Made by a program: the position numbers and the translations under genes. A stretch of 64,000 nucleotides of DNA from Catellatospora tritici (GTDB lineage Bacteria; Actinomycetota; Actinomycetes; Mycobacteriales; Micromonosporaceae). The stretch is from assembly GCF_019083965.1 (NCBI RefSeq), contig NZ_JAHRCY010000004.1, positions 62,001 to 126,000 of the forward strand, written 5' to 3'. The first letter of the stretch is position 1. Each line of letters opens with the position of its first letter. Positions 50,180 to 60,534 of the stretch are shown piece by piece. The notes under the pieces are model-generated. The model saw only the letters and a list, made by a program, of their open reading frames with translations. It made no database searches and was not told where the DNA came from.

Positions 50180-51468
50180 CGGTGAGCCCGCCCGCCGCCG
50201 CCACGCCGACCGGCTGCCCGTACACCGCCGCGTCGGCGCCTCGGGTGGACTTCGACAGCCACGACCCCGGGCACGCGCAGGACCCCTTCGCCGCCCTCAC
50301 CCGGCTGCGCGAGGACCGCCCGGTGTCGTGGAGCACGGCCTGGGACGGCTTCTGGGTGGTGACCGGGCATGCCGACGTCAGCCGGATCACCCGCGACCGC
50401 AAGTTCCACACCGGCTACCGGCGACCTGACGGCGGCTTCCAGGGCATCAGCATCCCGGCCATCGGTCAGACCGGCCGGTTGGTCCCACTGGAGCTCAACG
50501 TGCCGGAGTCACTGCGATACCGCAAACTCCTGGCCGCCTTCTACTCCCCGAACCGGGTCGCCGAGCGGGCGGAGGAGTTCCGGCGGCTGGCCGACGAGTG
50601 CCTGGACGAGGTCATCGAGCTGGGTTACTGCGATCTTGTCCACGCCCTCACCGAACGCATGGCCAGCAGGTTGACCCTGCGCGACATCGGCCTGCCCGAG
50701 CACCAGTGGGCGGAGGTCGACGCCGCGCTGGAACGGGCGCTGCTCAACGCGCCGCACGACCCCGACACCGCGCGCAAGGCGGCCCAGGAGCTGTGCCTGA
50801 TGATCGTCGACGGGATGGAGGAGTGCCGCGACGGCGGCGGTTCCGGGCTCATCTCCGTGCTGCTCGACACCGTTGTGGACGGCGAGCCGGTCCCGGACGA
50901 GGCGATCGTGTCCATGATGTACACCCTGCTGATCGGCATCCACCCGACGTCCTGCCTGGTATCGACCTCGCTGTGGCACCTGGCCCGCGACCGGGAACTC
51001 AGGCGGCGGCTCACCGCCGACCCCGGGCTCGTCCACCGGGCCGCCGACGAGTTCCTGCGCTGGGTGTCGCCGATCCCGTCCACGGTGCGCACCGTCGCCG
51101 AGGATGTCCGGCTCGGCGACGGTGACCTGCGCGCAGGGGAGCGGGTGTTCGTCTCCTGGGCCGCGGCGAACCGGGACGACTCGGTCTTCCCCGACGCCGC
51201 GCGCCTGGACGTCGACCGCGACGCCGGCGCGCATCTCTCCTTCGGCGGCGGATCCCATTACTGTGTCGGGGCCGGCGCGGTACGGGCCATGTTCAGTGCG
51301 ATGGTGGCAGCGGTGCTGGCGCGGATGCCGGACTTCGAGCTGGCCGATGCCGACGCCGTCACGTGGTTCCCCGACGTCAGCTTCGCCTATGGGGTCACCT
51401 CGCTTCCGGTGGTGTTCACCCCGGCGCCCCGAGCGCGAACCAGAGGAGGGCGACAGTGGAGGTCGTGA
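50176..51468 (+). CDS. Cytochrome P450 (2) with atypical I-helix
   Basis: A 430-residue P450 from ATG 50176 (ATGA overlap with the thioesterase). The haem loop LSFGGGSHYCVGAGAVR carries Cys363, and the ExxR helix is DEFLRW. The I-helix region reads LLIGIHPTSCLV in place of the AGxDTT consensus. The acidic residue and the first Thr are replaced (His-Pro), and only the second Thr remains. Such changes are seen in P450s that use the substrate hydroxyl for proton delivery or that catalyse coupling instead of hydroxylation. Its C-terminus overlaps the next gene by 13 bases. The product is unknown. Confidence 0.87.
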   Translation: MTVSPPAAATPTGCPYTAASAPRVDFDSHDPGHAQDPFAALTRLREDRPVSWSTAWDGFWVVTGHADVSRITRDRKFHTGYRRPDGGFQGISIPAIGQTGRLVPLELNVPESLRYRKLLAAFYSPNRVAERAEEFRRLADECLDEVIELGYCDLVHALTERMASRLTLRDIGLPEHQWAEVDAALERALLNAPHDPDTARKAAQELCLMIVDGMEECRDGGGSGLISVLLDTVVDGEPVPDEAIVSMMYTLLIGIHPTSCLVSTSLWHLARDRELRRRLTADPGLVHRAADEFLRWVSPIPSTVRTVAEDVRLGDGDLRAGERVFVSWAAANRDDSVFPDAARLDVDRDAGAHLSFGGGSHYCVGAGAVRAMFSAMVAAVLARMPDFELADADAVTWFPDVSFAYGVTSLPVVFTPAPRARTRGGRQWRS

Positions 51469-52241
51469 CCCGGACCGCGGCGGATCGCTGGCTGCGCCGC
51501 TACCACCGCGGTGGGACGGCGCGGCTGCGGCTCTACTGCCTCCACTTCGCCGGCGGCACCGCGTCGATGTTCCGCGACTGGCCGGCGCTGCTGCCGTCCT
51601 ACGTCGGGGTGGAGGCGTTCGTGCTTCCCGGCCGGGAAGGGCGGTTCCGGGAACCCGCGCTCGAACGCATGGACGCCCTCGTCGACGGGCTAATCGGCGC
51701 GCTGCGCCCGCAGCTGGACACCCCGTATGCGCTGTTCGGCTACAGCTTCGGCGCCCAGGTGTCGTTCAACCTCACCCACGCGCTGCGCGACGCGGGGCTG
51801 CCGCAGCCGCAGGCCCTGTTCGTCGGCGCCAGCGCCGGGCCGAGCGAACTGGGCTACATCCCCGGCGTGGACGAGACCGACGACGACCTGGTCGCCTACA
51901 TGCGGTCCCTGGGCGGCACCTCATCGGAGGTGCTGGACAATCCCGACCTGCTGGACCTGGTGCTGCCCGCGCTGCGCGCGGACCTGAGGACGATCGCCAC
52001 CCTGCCGTACGCGCCCCGACCGAAGCTGTCCATCCCGATCCACGCGTTCTCCGGCGCGGCCGACCCCACCACCGCCTGCCCGCCGCTGATGGCCGCGTGG
52101 CAGCGGGAGACGACCGGCTCGTTCCGGCAGACCGTCTACCCGGGCGGGCACTTCTTCATCGACGACGTGCTGCCCGAGCTGACGGCCGCCCTCGGCAGCG
52201 ACCTGGACGAACTGACGGGCCGATGGGAGGCGGCGCGATGA
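51456..52241 (+). CDS. Type II thioesterase (2), canonical serine form
   Basis: A 261-residue alpha/beta-hydrolase. The GTG start at 51456 follows GAGGAGG and lies inside the end of the P450 gene. The nucleophile elbow is LFGYSFGAQVSF with Ser97. The acid is in FSGAADPTT and the His is in YPGGHFFIDD. LHFAGGTASMF and LPGREGRF are typical of proofreading thioesterases that clear misprimed carriers in NRPS and PKS systems. A second, serine-type enzyme beside the cysteine-type one suggests separate roles, proofreading versus dedicated release. ATGA overlap with the DNA-glycosylase gene. Confidence 0.9.
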   Translation: MEVVTRTAADRWLRRYHRGGTARLRLYCLHFAGGTASMFRDWPALLPSYVGVEAFVLPGREGRFREPALERMDALVDGLIGALRPQLDTPYALFGYSFGAQVSFNLTHALRDAGLPQPQALFVGASAGPSELGYIPGVDETDDDLVAYMRSLGGTSSEVLDNPDLLDLVLPALRADLRTIATLPYAPRPKLSIPIHAFSGAADPTTACPPLMAAWQRETTGSFRQTVYPGGHFFIDDVLPELTAALGSDLDELTGRWEAAR

Positions 52242-53488
52242 GCGTCCCGCTGCGCCTGCAGGACGCGCGCCGCCTGGCCATCAGCTGCCAGCACCTGGAC
52301 GGCCCGGTGCCGTCGCTCGGCCAGGGGTTGCGGGAGGTCCTGCGGACGCTGCGCTGCCTGCAGCTCGACCCGATCGACGTGGTGGCGCCCAGCCACCGGC
52401 TCGTCCTCTGGAGCAGGCTGGGCGCGTACGACGAGCAGGAGCTGGCGAACCTGCGCTGGAAGGAACGCTGGCTGTTCGACTACTGGGCGCACGCTGCCTC
52501 GATCGTGCTGAGCGAGGACTACCAGCTGCACCACGGCATGATGCGCCGGTACCCCGACGCCGCACAGTCGGTGTCCATGGCGCGGATCGACGACTGGCTG
52601 CGGGCCAACACCGATCTGCGCGACGCCGTCCTCCGGCGGCTGGCCGACGCGGGGCCGCAGCCCACGGACGGCTTCGACGCTCAGGCCGCCGTCGCTTGGG
52701 AGGGCGGGGGCTGGTCGGCGGGTCGCACCGTGGAACGCATGCTCGACATCCTGTGGAACCAGGGCCTCGTCCTGGTGGCCGGTCGTACCGGCAAGAAGCG
52801 ACTGTGGGACCTCGCGGATCGCTGCCTGCCCGACCGGTTGGACCGGACCCCGCTGCCCGACGCGGAGATCGTGTCCCGCGCGGCGGAGCACGCCCTGCGC
52901 GCGCTGGGAGTCGGCCGCCGGCGGGACATCGAACTTCACTTCATCCGATCTCGCTACCCCGGGCTGCGCGACATCGTCGCCGGCCTGGTCGCGGCGGGAC
53001 GCTTCGTACCGGTCGCGCTGGAAGGGGCCGCCGCCGACGAGCGGTGGTACGTGCACACCGACCGGATGCCGCTGCTCGACCGGATCGTGGACGGCGACTG
53101 GAGCGGCCGCACGACGCTGCTGTCCCCGTTCGACAACCTGATCTGCGACCGGGACCGCACGGCCCGGTTGTGGGACTTCGCGTTCCGCACCGAGATGTAC
53201 GTCCCGGCCGCCAAACGCGAGTACGGCTACTACGTCCTGCCGATCCTGGACGGCGACCGGCTGATCGGCCGCGTCGCGCCCCGCCTCGACCGGCGGCGCG
53301 GCGTGCTCGAACTCGAAGGCGTCTACGCCGAACCGGATGCCCCGGCCACGCGGGCCGCCGCCGAGCGGGTCGCCCAGGCGATCACCGGCCTCGCGGCCTT
53401 CGTCGGCGCCCGGCGCATCGAGCACCACGACCGCCTACCGGCCGGCTGGCGGGAACACCTCGTGCCAGCCCTCGATGGGGACGGCTGA
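52238..53488 (+). CDS. YcaQ/AlkX-family DNA glycosylase, probable self-resistance gene
   Basis: A 416-residue protein of the winged-helix HTH_42 family. It follows E. coli YcaQ closely: LQLDPIDVVAPSHRLVLWSRLG, DYWAHAASIV, TTLLSPFDNLICDRDR and KREYGYYVLPIL. The catalytic motif is Q-L-D (QxD), as in YcaQ/AlkX, not the QxQ of AlkZ from the azinomycin producer. These enzymes remove alkylated bases and unhook interstrand crosslinks. The ATG overlaps the thioesterase stop (ATGA) and has GGGAGG upstream, so it is translated with the biosynthetic genes. In other producers such glycosylases protect against the host's own DNA-alkylating metabolite. That role here is inferred. Confidence 0.88.
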   Translation: MSVPLRLQDARRLAISCQHLDGPVPSLGQGLREVLRTLRCLQLDPIDVVAPSHRLVLWSRLGAYDEQELANLRWKERWLFDYWAHAASIVLSEDYQLHHGMMRRYPDAAQSVSMARIDDWLRANTDLRDAVLRRLADAGPQPTDGFDAQAAVAWEGGGWSAGRTVERMLDILWNQGLVLVAGRTGKKRLWDLADRCLPDRLDRTPLPDAEIVSRAAEHALRALGVGRRRDIELHFIRSRYPGLRDIVAGLVAAGRFVPVALEGAAADERWYVHTDRMPLLDRIVDGDWSGRTTLLSPFDNLICDRDRTARLWDFAFRTEMYVPAAKREYGYYVLPILDGDRLIGRVAPRLDRRRGVLELEGVYAEPDAPATRAAAERVAQAITGLAAFVGARRIEHHDRLPAGWREHLVPALDGDG

Positions 53489-53513
53489 ACGTCCAGGCAG
53501 GAGCGCGAGCCCG

Positions 53514-54877
<1,364 letters not shown>

Positions 54878-54881
<4 letters not shown>

Positions 54882-56380
54882 GCCTGATCCGGCGCAGCGG
54901 CCTGCTGCTGCACCCCACCAGCCTGCCGGGCCGCTACGGCATCGGCGAGTTCGGCCCGGCCGCCGTCGACTGGCTGGAATTCCTGGCCGGGGCCGAGCAG
55001 TCGGTCTGGCAGATGCTGCCGCTCAACCCGGTCAACAGGGTCGGCTGCCCCTACCAGTCGTACGCCGCCCTGGCGGGAAACCCGCTGCTCATCAGTGTGG
55101 ACCGGCTGCTCGACGCGGGACTGCTCAGCCGAGCCGACCTGGCCGACATCCCGGACCTGTCCGACGGCCCGGTCGACTACGCGGCCGCGGCGGCGGTCAA
55201 GGACCGGCTGCTGACACGAGCGTTCGCGAACTTCACCCCGACCGCCGAAAGTGATCGGTTCGCAACCGAGCAGAGTTGGTGGCTCGACGACTACGCCCAC
55301 TTCATGGCGCTGCGACGCCGACACGGTAAAGCCTGGACCGAGTGGCCCGCGGCGCTGGCCGTGCGCGTTCCCGACGCACTGGCCCGCTCGACCCACGAGC
55401 TCGCCCGCGAACTCGACTTCTTCCGGTTCGAGCAGTACCTGTTCGCCACCCACTACGCGCAGGTGCGCGACCGGGCGCGCGAACTCGGCATCGAGATCCT
55501 CGGCGACCTCGCCATGTACGTCAGCCCCAAGAGCGTCGACGTGTGGGCCCGGCCCGACCTGTTCCAGGTGGATGCCGCCGGACGGCCGACCGCGCTGGCG
55601 GGTTTCCCGCCGGACGCGTACAGCCGCGAGTCCCAGGTGTGGGGCAACGCCCTCTACCGCTGGGACGCGCTGGCGGCCGAGGACTACCGCTGGTGGGTCG
55701 ACCGGTTCCGCCGGATGCAGGACCTGTGCGACAGCGTGCGCCTCGACCACTTCCACGGCTTCCACCGCTACTGGGCGGTGCCCGTGTCCCGCGACGCCGC
55801 CCGCGGCCGCTGGGAGGACGGCCCCGGCACCGACCTGTTCACCGCGGTCCGCAAGGAGCTGCCCGACCTCGACATGATCGCCGAGGACGTCGGGCCGATG
55901 TCGGCCGAGGTGCAGCGGATGCGCATCGACGCGGGCATCCCGGGCATGCGCCTGCTGCAGTTCGCGTTCTCCGGGGACGAGAACCAGTACCTGCCGCACC
56001 GCTACCCGGTCGACTGCGTCGCCTACACCGGCACCCACGACAACGACACCACCGCGGGCTGGTGGGACACCGCCACCGTCGACCACCGCGAGCGCGCGGA
56101 GCGCTACCTCGGCGGCGTCCCCGACGGGATCTGCTGGTCGGCCGCGCGGGCCGTCTTCGCCTCGGTGGCCTACCTCGCCGTACTGCCCGTGCAGGACGTT
56201 CTGCAGCTGGGCAGCGATGCCCGGATGAACACGCCGGGCCGGACCGAGGGCAACTGGCAGTGGCGCCTGGACCCGAGGTCGCTGACCCCGGGTGTCGAGT
56301 TCCGGCTGCGCCGCCTCACCGAGCTCTACGGCCGCGACCGGACGGCCGCTCAGCGGTACGCACCGGAGTTCACCGCCTGA
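54878..56380 (+). CDS. malQ: 4-alpha-glucanotransferase (GH77, MalQ type)
   Basis: A 500-residue amylomaltase, near the normal bacterial length. It starts with RRSGLLLHPTSLPGRYGIGEFG and carries the catalytic set: nucleophile Asp in SVRLDHFHGF, acid/base Glu in DMIAEDVG and the stabilising Asp in YTGTHDNDTT. It moves 1,4-alpha-glucan segments between acceptors, including glucose. The ATGA overlap with the GlgA-like gene makes a two-gene glucan unit at the end of the plus-strand operon. Such enzymes can also act on non-carbohydrate glucosides, so elongating or trimming a glucosylated product is conceivable. Confidence 0.92.
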
Positions 56381-56463
56381 CGCCGCACCCCGATCGACCT
56401 CCGGCCAGGCGCTCGCGGACCGGGTCATGGGGGTTCTTGCCCCATTTCCGGGGGCCGGGCGGC

Positions 56464-56494
56464 TTGACCTTGTCACAGTGACAACGTCTGTAAT
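56464..56494 (+). promoter_or_regulatory. MerR-type promoter with operator palindrome
   Basis: The -35 box is TTGACC (56464-56469) and the -10 box is TGTAAT (56489-56494), separated by 19 bp instead of 17. The spacer begins with the palindrome TTGTCAC-A-GTGACAA (56470-56484). Long spacing with an operator inside the spacer is the hallmark of promoters that MerR-family regulators activate by DNA untwisting. A MerR gene lies in the operon it controls, which indicates self-regulation. Confidence 0.8.
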
Positions 56495-56514
56495 CGAGGT
56501 CGGAGGTGATCTGC

Positions 56515-57189
56515 ATGGTGCAGGAGGACAGCGGCGGGACGGGTTCGCGACTGCGGGCGGCGCTGGCGGCTCCGGCCGCCTCGGTACGGCTGCAGGCGGC
56601 ACTGACCGCAGGAACGCGCCCGCACGCCGAGCACGTCGAGCCGCTGGTCGAGCGGTGCGCGGTCGAGCCCGACTTCTTTGTGCGCGACATGCTGACCTGG
56701 GCCCTGACCCGGCACGAGGCTGCGCCGACCGTCGATCGGCTGCTGATCGAGCTGAAGTCGGCGACGCCGCAGGCCCGCAGCCAGGCCCTGCACACGCTCT
56801 CCAAGATCGGCGCTCGGCGCGTGTGGTCGGCGATCACCTCGGAGCTGCTGCGGGACTCCGACGACGAGGTCGCCCGCGTCGCATGGCGCACCGCCGCCGG
56901 GCTCGTTCCGCCGGGCAGCGAGGCCAGGCTCGCGGAAGAGTTGTCGACCCAGTTCAACCGGGGCGACCGCGACGTGCGACTGAGCCTCAGCCGTGCCTTC
57001 GCGACCCTGGGCGAGGCGGCCCTGCCCGTCGTCGAACGAGCGAAGGCCGCTCGCGACCCAGGGGTACGCGCGCACGCTATGGCCACCGAGCGGATCATGC
57101 GCGACCCCGAGGAGGGATTCGACGCCGCGATCGCGCAAGCGCAGCGAACCCTCGCGCTGCTCGGCGCACCCGTCGTCGTGGAAGGATGA
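56515..57189 (+). CDS. HEAT-repeat protein
   Basis: A 224-residue all-helical protein. ATG 56515 follows GGAGGT; an ATG three codons earlier lacks a ribosome site. At least four HEAT/PBS-lyase-type repeats are visible (SVRLQAALTAG, DFFVRDMLTWALTRH, QARSQALHTLSKIG, DDEVARVAWRTAAGL, DRDVRLSLSRAFATLG). These form a solenoid that usually binds proteins. The gene overlaps the MerR-HEAT gene (ATGA) and is driven by the MerR-type promoter. The same repeat type continues in its partner, suggesting the two proteins interact or arose by a split and duplication. No catalytic residue is recognised. Confidence 0.82.
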   Translation: MVQEDSGGTGSRLRAALAAPAASVRLQAALTAGTRPHAEHVEPLVERCAVEPDFFVRDMLTWALTRHEAAPTVDRLLIELKSATPQARSQALHTLSKIGARRVWSAITSELLRDSDDEVARVAWRTAAGLVPPGSEARLAEELSTQFNRGDRDVRLSLSRAFATLGEAALPVVERAKAARDPGVRAHAMATERIMRDPEEGFDAAIAQAQRTLALLGAPVVVEG

Positions 57190-58196
57190 ACGGGATGCTG
57201 ATCGGGGAAGTCGCCGAGCAGTCCGGGATCAGCACCCGGATGCTGCGCCACTACGACAGGATCGGACTGGTGTCGCCGACCGGGCGCACCCACGGCGGCT
57301 ACCGGCAGTACTCGCCGGACGACGTACGTCGCCTCTTCCACGTGGAAGGGCTCCGCACGCTCGGCCTGAGCCTGCAGGAGATCGCTGACGTGCTCGCAGA
57401 CCTCTCCTTCAGCCCGGCGTCGATGGTCGCACAGCTCCTCGCCCGCACGCGCGACCGCCTCGCCCGCGAGCAGGAGCTGCTCCACCGACTCGGGCAGGTG
57501 CGGGCGAGCGATCCGAACGCGTGGTCCGATGTGCTGCGCACGATCAGCCTCATGCGCGGGCTCGACGCGAACAGCCCGTCGGCGCGTCAGCGCCTGGTGC
57601 TGTCGCTCACCGAGCAGGGCGACGGGGACGCCGCGGTCCTGGCCCAGGCGGCCCTGAACGAGGCCGACCCGAACGTCGCCGGTGCGCTCCAGTGGGCCCT
57701 GGCCCGAGCCGGTGACGGTGCGATTCCGATACTCGCCGAGGCCCTGGACTCACCCGACCCTGAGCGGCGGCATCGCGCGTTGGCGGCGCTGGCGAAGATC
57801 GACTCACCGCGCGCGGGCGAGGTCCTCGCCGAGGCGCATCGGCACCCCGATCCGCTGGTGAGCGCCCGCGCCACCCTCGCGCGCGGTCGGCGCGGAACCG
57901 CCGACGCCATCCCCGCGCTCGTCGCCCTCGTTTCGAACGGTCCTGACGACGTCGAAGCCGCCGAGGTGCTCGCCGTGCTCGCCACCCGCTACGGCCAGGC
58001 CGATGACGTCGCGCGCGCCATCTCCGCCGAACTCGTGCTCGCCGCCGACTCGGCCCGCCAACGCCTGACCGTGGCGCTGGCCGATGTCCCCGGGCCGCTC
58101 GCTCGGGCCGAACTCGCGGCCCTGGTCGACGATCCGGACAAACGCGTCTCCCTCACCGCGACCTTCGTGCTCCGCACCCGGCCAGCGGAGCTCTGA
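57186..58196 (+). CDS. MerR-family regulator fused to HEAT repeats
   Basis: A 336-residue regulator. Residues 4-72 form a MerR winged helix (MLIGEVAEQSGISTRMLRHYDRIGLV, GYRQYSPDDVRRL). Then comes the dimerisation helix (about 80-115) and, in place of a small effector domain, about 200 residues of HEAT-like repeats (AVLAQAALNEADPNVAGALQWALARAG, PERRHRALAALAKID, DPLVSARATLARG, DKRVSLTATFVLRTR). The effector part is thus a protein-interaction solenoid and not a ligand pocket or metal-Cys site. With the upstream HEAT protein it forms a self-regulated pair. Confidence 0.88.
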   Translation: MNGMLIGEVAEQSGISTRMLRHYDRIGLVSPTGRTHGGYRQYSPDDVRRLFHVEGLRTLGLSLQEIADVLADLSFSPASMVAQLLARTRDRLAREQELLHRLGQVRASDPNAWSDVLRTISLMRGLDANSPSARQRLVLSLTEQGDGDAAVLAQAALNEADPNVAGALQWALARAGDGAIPILAEALDSPDPERRHRALAALAKIDSPRAGEVLAEAHRHPDPLVSARATLARGRRGTADAIPALVALVSNGPDDVEAAEVLAVLATRYGQADDVARAISAELVLAADSARQRLTVALADVPGPLARAELAALVDDPDKRVSLTATFVLRTRPAEL

Positions 58197-58261
58197 ACGA
58201 CCGGCCCGTCTTTGCCCGACCGGGGGCATCGACGGCGCGCTCTCGGCCCCGGCTCCGCTTA

Positions 58262-58286
58262 CCGCCGAAACGGTTCGCTTCGGCGG
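58262..58286. terminator. Bidirectional hairpin terminator
   Basis: An 8-bp stem, CCGCCGAA/TTCGGCGG (58262-58269 and 58279-58286), with a 9-base loop lies between the stop of the MerR-HEAT gene and the convergent gene's stop at 58288. Confidence 0.65.
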
Positions 58287-58287
58287 A

Positions 58288-58659
58288 TCAGCGGAAGCCG
58301 TCGCGCAGGCGCCGGAAGAACCCGCCCTCCATGGGCAGCGGGGCAGCGGGCGGGGGAGCCTGGCTCCGCTGCCGGGCGATCGGCTGGTCGTAGTCGGTAC
58401 GTGCGATGACGTCGACGACCTGCTCCTCGGTGAAGTCCTCCGACCCGGGAATGTGCGGGACGAAGCCGACGAGCATGCCGTCGCGCAGCACCTGCGCCTC
58501 CAGCCCGGCGGTGCCGTCGGTGTCCCACAGGGCCTCGCGTCCGTCCGGCAGCGCGATCCGGATCCCAGGTCGGCGGTGTCCGCCGGCCAGGGAAAGGTGG
58601 GCGGGCACACCGCGGTCACGCAGCACGTCCACCACTCGCCGGGCACGGTTCTCGTCCAT
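58288..58659 (-). CDS. Hypothetical 123-aa protein
   Basis: A soluble protein from ATG 58659. Residues 1-85 have a compact alpha/beta pattern (RVVDVLRDRGVPAHLSLAGG, GIRIALPDGREALWDTDG, LEAQVLRDGMLVGFVPHIPG). The rest is a Pro-rich linker and a basic amphipathic tail (GGFFRRLRDGF). No known catalytic motif is seen. It has a protein-like codon pattern and a terminator at its 3' end. Function unknown. Confidence 0.65.
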   Translation of the reverse strand: MDENRARRVVDVLRDRGVPAHLSLAGGHRRPGIRIALPDGREALWDTDGTAGLEAQVLRDGMLVGFVPHIPGSEDFTEEQVVDVIARTDYDQPIARQRSQAPPPAAPLPMEGGFFRRLRDGFR

Positions 58660-58817
58660 GCGCCCACGTTAGCCAGCATGACTGTGTGTGAGCTGGGAAT
58701 CCCCTGATGGCGCGCCGACACACGCGTTCGTGCGGCCTTCTGTTCCGGCGGCGGTCGCCCAGCCCGCCGGTGCAGGAGCTGACCGCGACCGGAGCAGGCT
58801 CCTAGGATGGTTGGGCG

Positions 58818-59642
58818 ATGTGCCTCCAGGCACCCGCGAGGCCGGTAACCGCCGGTGGCAGGTGCTCGTTGCGATCACACGTGACCCCTGACTTCGGGCA
58901 GCCGCCGACTGCCGTGCCCGCCGTCCTGGCGTTTCCCGCCGCCTGCGACACCGTCGAGTTGAAAGCGGTCCTGACCGAGGCGGAGGGCCGCCGCGCGACG
59001 GCCTCGCTGGGCTTCGACCTCGGCGCCGGACTGTCCAGGCAGGTCTACTACCTGGACACCCCATGCCTGGAGTTGGAGGCGGCCGGGGTGATCGTCCGGG
59101 TTCGCCGGTCGGGCGACGCTCGCGCCGACGTGACAATGCGTTTGCGCCCGTCAGACCCTGCCGCGCTGGACCCAGGGTTGCGCCGCCACAAGGGCTTCAC
59201 CGTCGAGCTCGACATGATCGGCGACGGGTTCGTGTGTACGGCATCGCTGAAGACCAAGCCGGACACCACGATGGTGGCAGAGGTGTTGGCGGGCAGGACC
59301 CCGCCGAGCACACTGTTCTCACCCCGGCAGCGGCGACTGTTCCAGACCTACGCACCGCCCGGCGTGACGCTGGACGGACTCGCGCTGTTCGGGCCGGTGC
59401 TCGTGCGCTGGGTGACGGGCACCGCCCGTGGCTGGCGGCATCCGCTCACCGCACAGCTGTGGGAGTTCCCCGGCGAGCCGGTACTGGAACTGTCCAGCAA
59501 GGTCGCCGCAGTCCGCGCGGCGGCGGCCGTGGCGCGGTGGCCGTCCTTCCTGATACGTCATCAGGTGGTCCCGCGACAGGCGCGACACACCAAGTCGCAG
59601 ACGGTGCTACGGCATTCGACGCCGGTGCCCGCGCGCGGCTGA
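58818..59642 (+). CDS. CYTH-like domain protein
   Basis: A 274-residue protein. From about residue 45 it follows the start of CYTH/triphosphate-tunnel proteins: VELKAVLTEAEG resembles the ExExK strand in a degraded form. It continues with RQVYYLDTPCLELEAAGVIVRVRR and DVTMRLRPSD, the strands that carry basic phosphate-binding residues. Active members hydrolyse inorganic triphosphate or thiamine triphosphate. Here the first Glu of the signature is replaced, so activity is uncertain. ATG 58818 lacks a clear ribosome site and a GTG at about 58875 is an alternative. The last 25 residues look non-conserved. Confidence 0.65.
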   Translation: MCLQAPARPVTAGGRCSLRSHVTPDFGQPPTAVPAVLAFPAACDTVELKAVLTEAEGRRATASLGFDLGAGLSRQVYYLDTPCLELEAAGVIVRVRRSGDARADVTMRLRPSDPAALDPGLRRHKGFTVELDMIGDGFVCTASLKTKPDTTMVAEVLAGRTPPSTLFSPRQRRLFQTYAPPGVTLDGLALFGPVLVRWVTGTARGWRHPLTAQLWEFPGEPVLELSSKVAAVRAAAAVARWPSFLIRHQVVPRQARHTKSQTVLRHSTPVPARG

Positions 59643-59757
59643 CGCGAGCTGCGGTGTCCGGCAGTTCGGCCGTTCTCGCCGGGGCGGTACAGGTCGCCGC
59701 GCTGTGGCGACGCCGCGAGCGCGACCCCGAGGGCGGTGTCCGGCACCAGACGTGACC

Positions 59758-60534
59758 CTATTCCGGGCTGCGTCGCAGTTCGGCCCGCAGCTGCAGGAAC
59801 CGGAAGACACCTGGTCGGCCCACGATCGTCTGGTACCTGGCGACGACGGTCTCCACGAACGCGGGAACCTCCTCGGCCGGTAGCCGCGACGTCCAGTCCG
59901 AGAATCCGACGGTGCACCACTGCGCGAACTGCTCGGGGGAGCTGAAGTCCCATTCGCGGTCGGCGACCGACTGCTCGGTGACCTTCAAACCGGCGCCACC
60001 CGCGATCGCGGCCAGATCGTCGGGCTCGATGTGTATGTACGGCTGCGCGAAACCGGTGAACGCCTGCGCCCAGCGGGGATCGCGCGTCACCTCCATCACG
60101 ACGCGCTCGACGCTGGTGCGGGGACCGTGGCAGACGAACTGCACCAGCGCCCGCCCGTCGGGTTTCAGCGCCGCCGCGATGTTGCGATAGGCGGTCTTCT
60201 GGTCGGTCACCCAGTGCAGCGCGTTGAACGAGACCACGAGGTCGAAGTCCGGCCCGAAGGTCATCGTGGTGACGTCCCCGAGCTGGAACGACACGTTCAT
60301 CAGCCGGTCGTCGGCGGTGCGGGCCACCTCGATCATCCGCGGTGACGCGTCCACGCCGAGGACGGATCCGTCCGGCACCCGGGCCGCGATCCGCCGGGTC
60401 ACGTATCCGTCGCCGCAGCCCACGTCGAGGACGCGTTCGTCGCCCCTGACCACGACGGACTCGAGGGTTGCCGTCGCCATCGCCCGCTGCAGCCCACTGA
60501 TGTGCGCGTAACCGGCACCGTCCCAGTCAGCCAT
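59758..60534 (-). CDS. SAM-dependent methyltransferase (trans-aconitate methyltransferase-like)
   Basis: A 258-residue class I methyltransferase from ATG 60534, with GGGAGC upstream. Motif I is VLDVGCGDGYVTRRIA, the acidic ribose-binding residue is in GVDASPRMIEVA, and LVVSFNALHWVTD corresponds to the motif IV region, as in Tam-like enzymes. The substrate cannot be told. It stands alone between convergent and divergent genes and shows no link to the biosynthetic cluster. Confidence 0.85.
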   Translation of the reverse strand: MADWDGAGYAHISGLQRAMATATLESVVVRGDERVLDVGCGDGYVTRRIAARVPDGSVLGVDASPRMIEVARTADDRLMNVSFQLGDVTTMTFGPDFDLVVSFNALHWVTDQKTAYRNIAAALKPDGRALVQFVCHGPRTSVERVVMEVTRDPRWAQAFTGFAQPYIHIEPDDLAAIAGGAGLKVTEQSVADREWDFSSPEQFAQWCTVGFSDWTSRLPAEEVPAFVETVVARYQTIVGRPGVFRFLQLRAELRRSPE

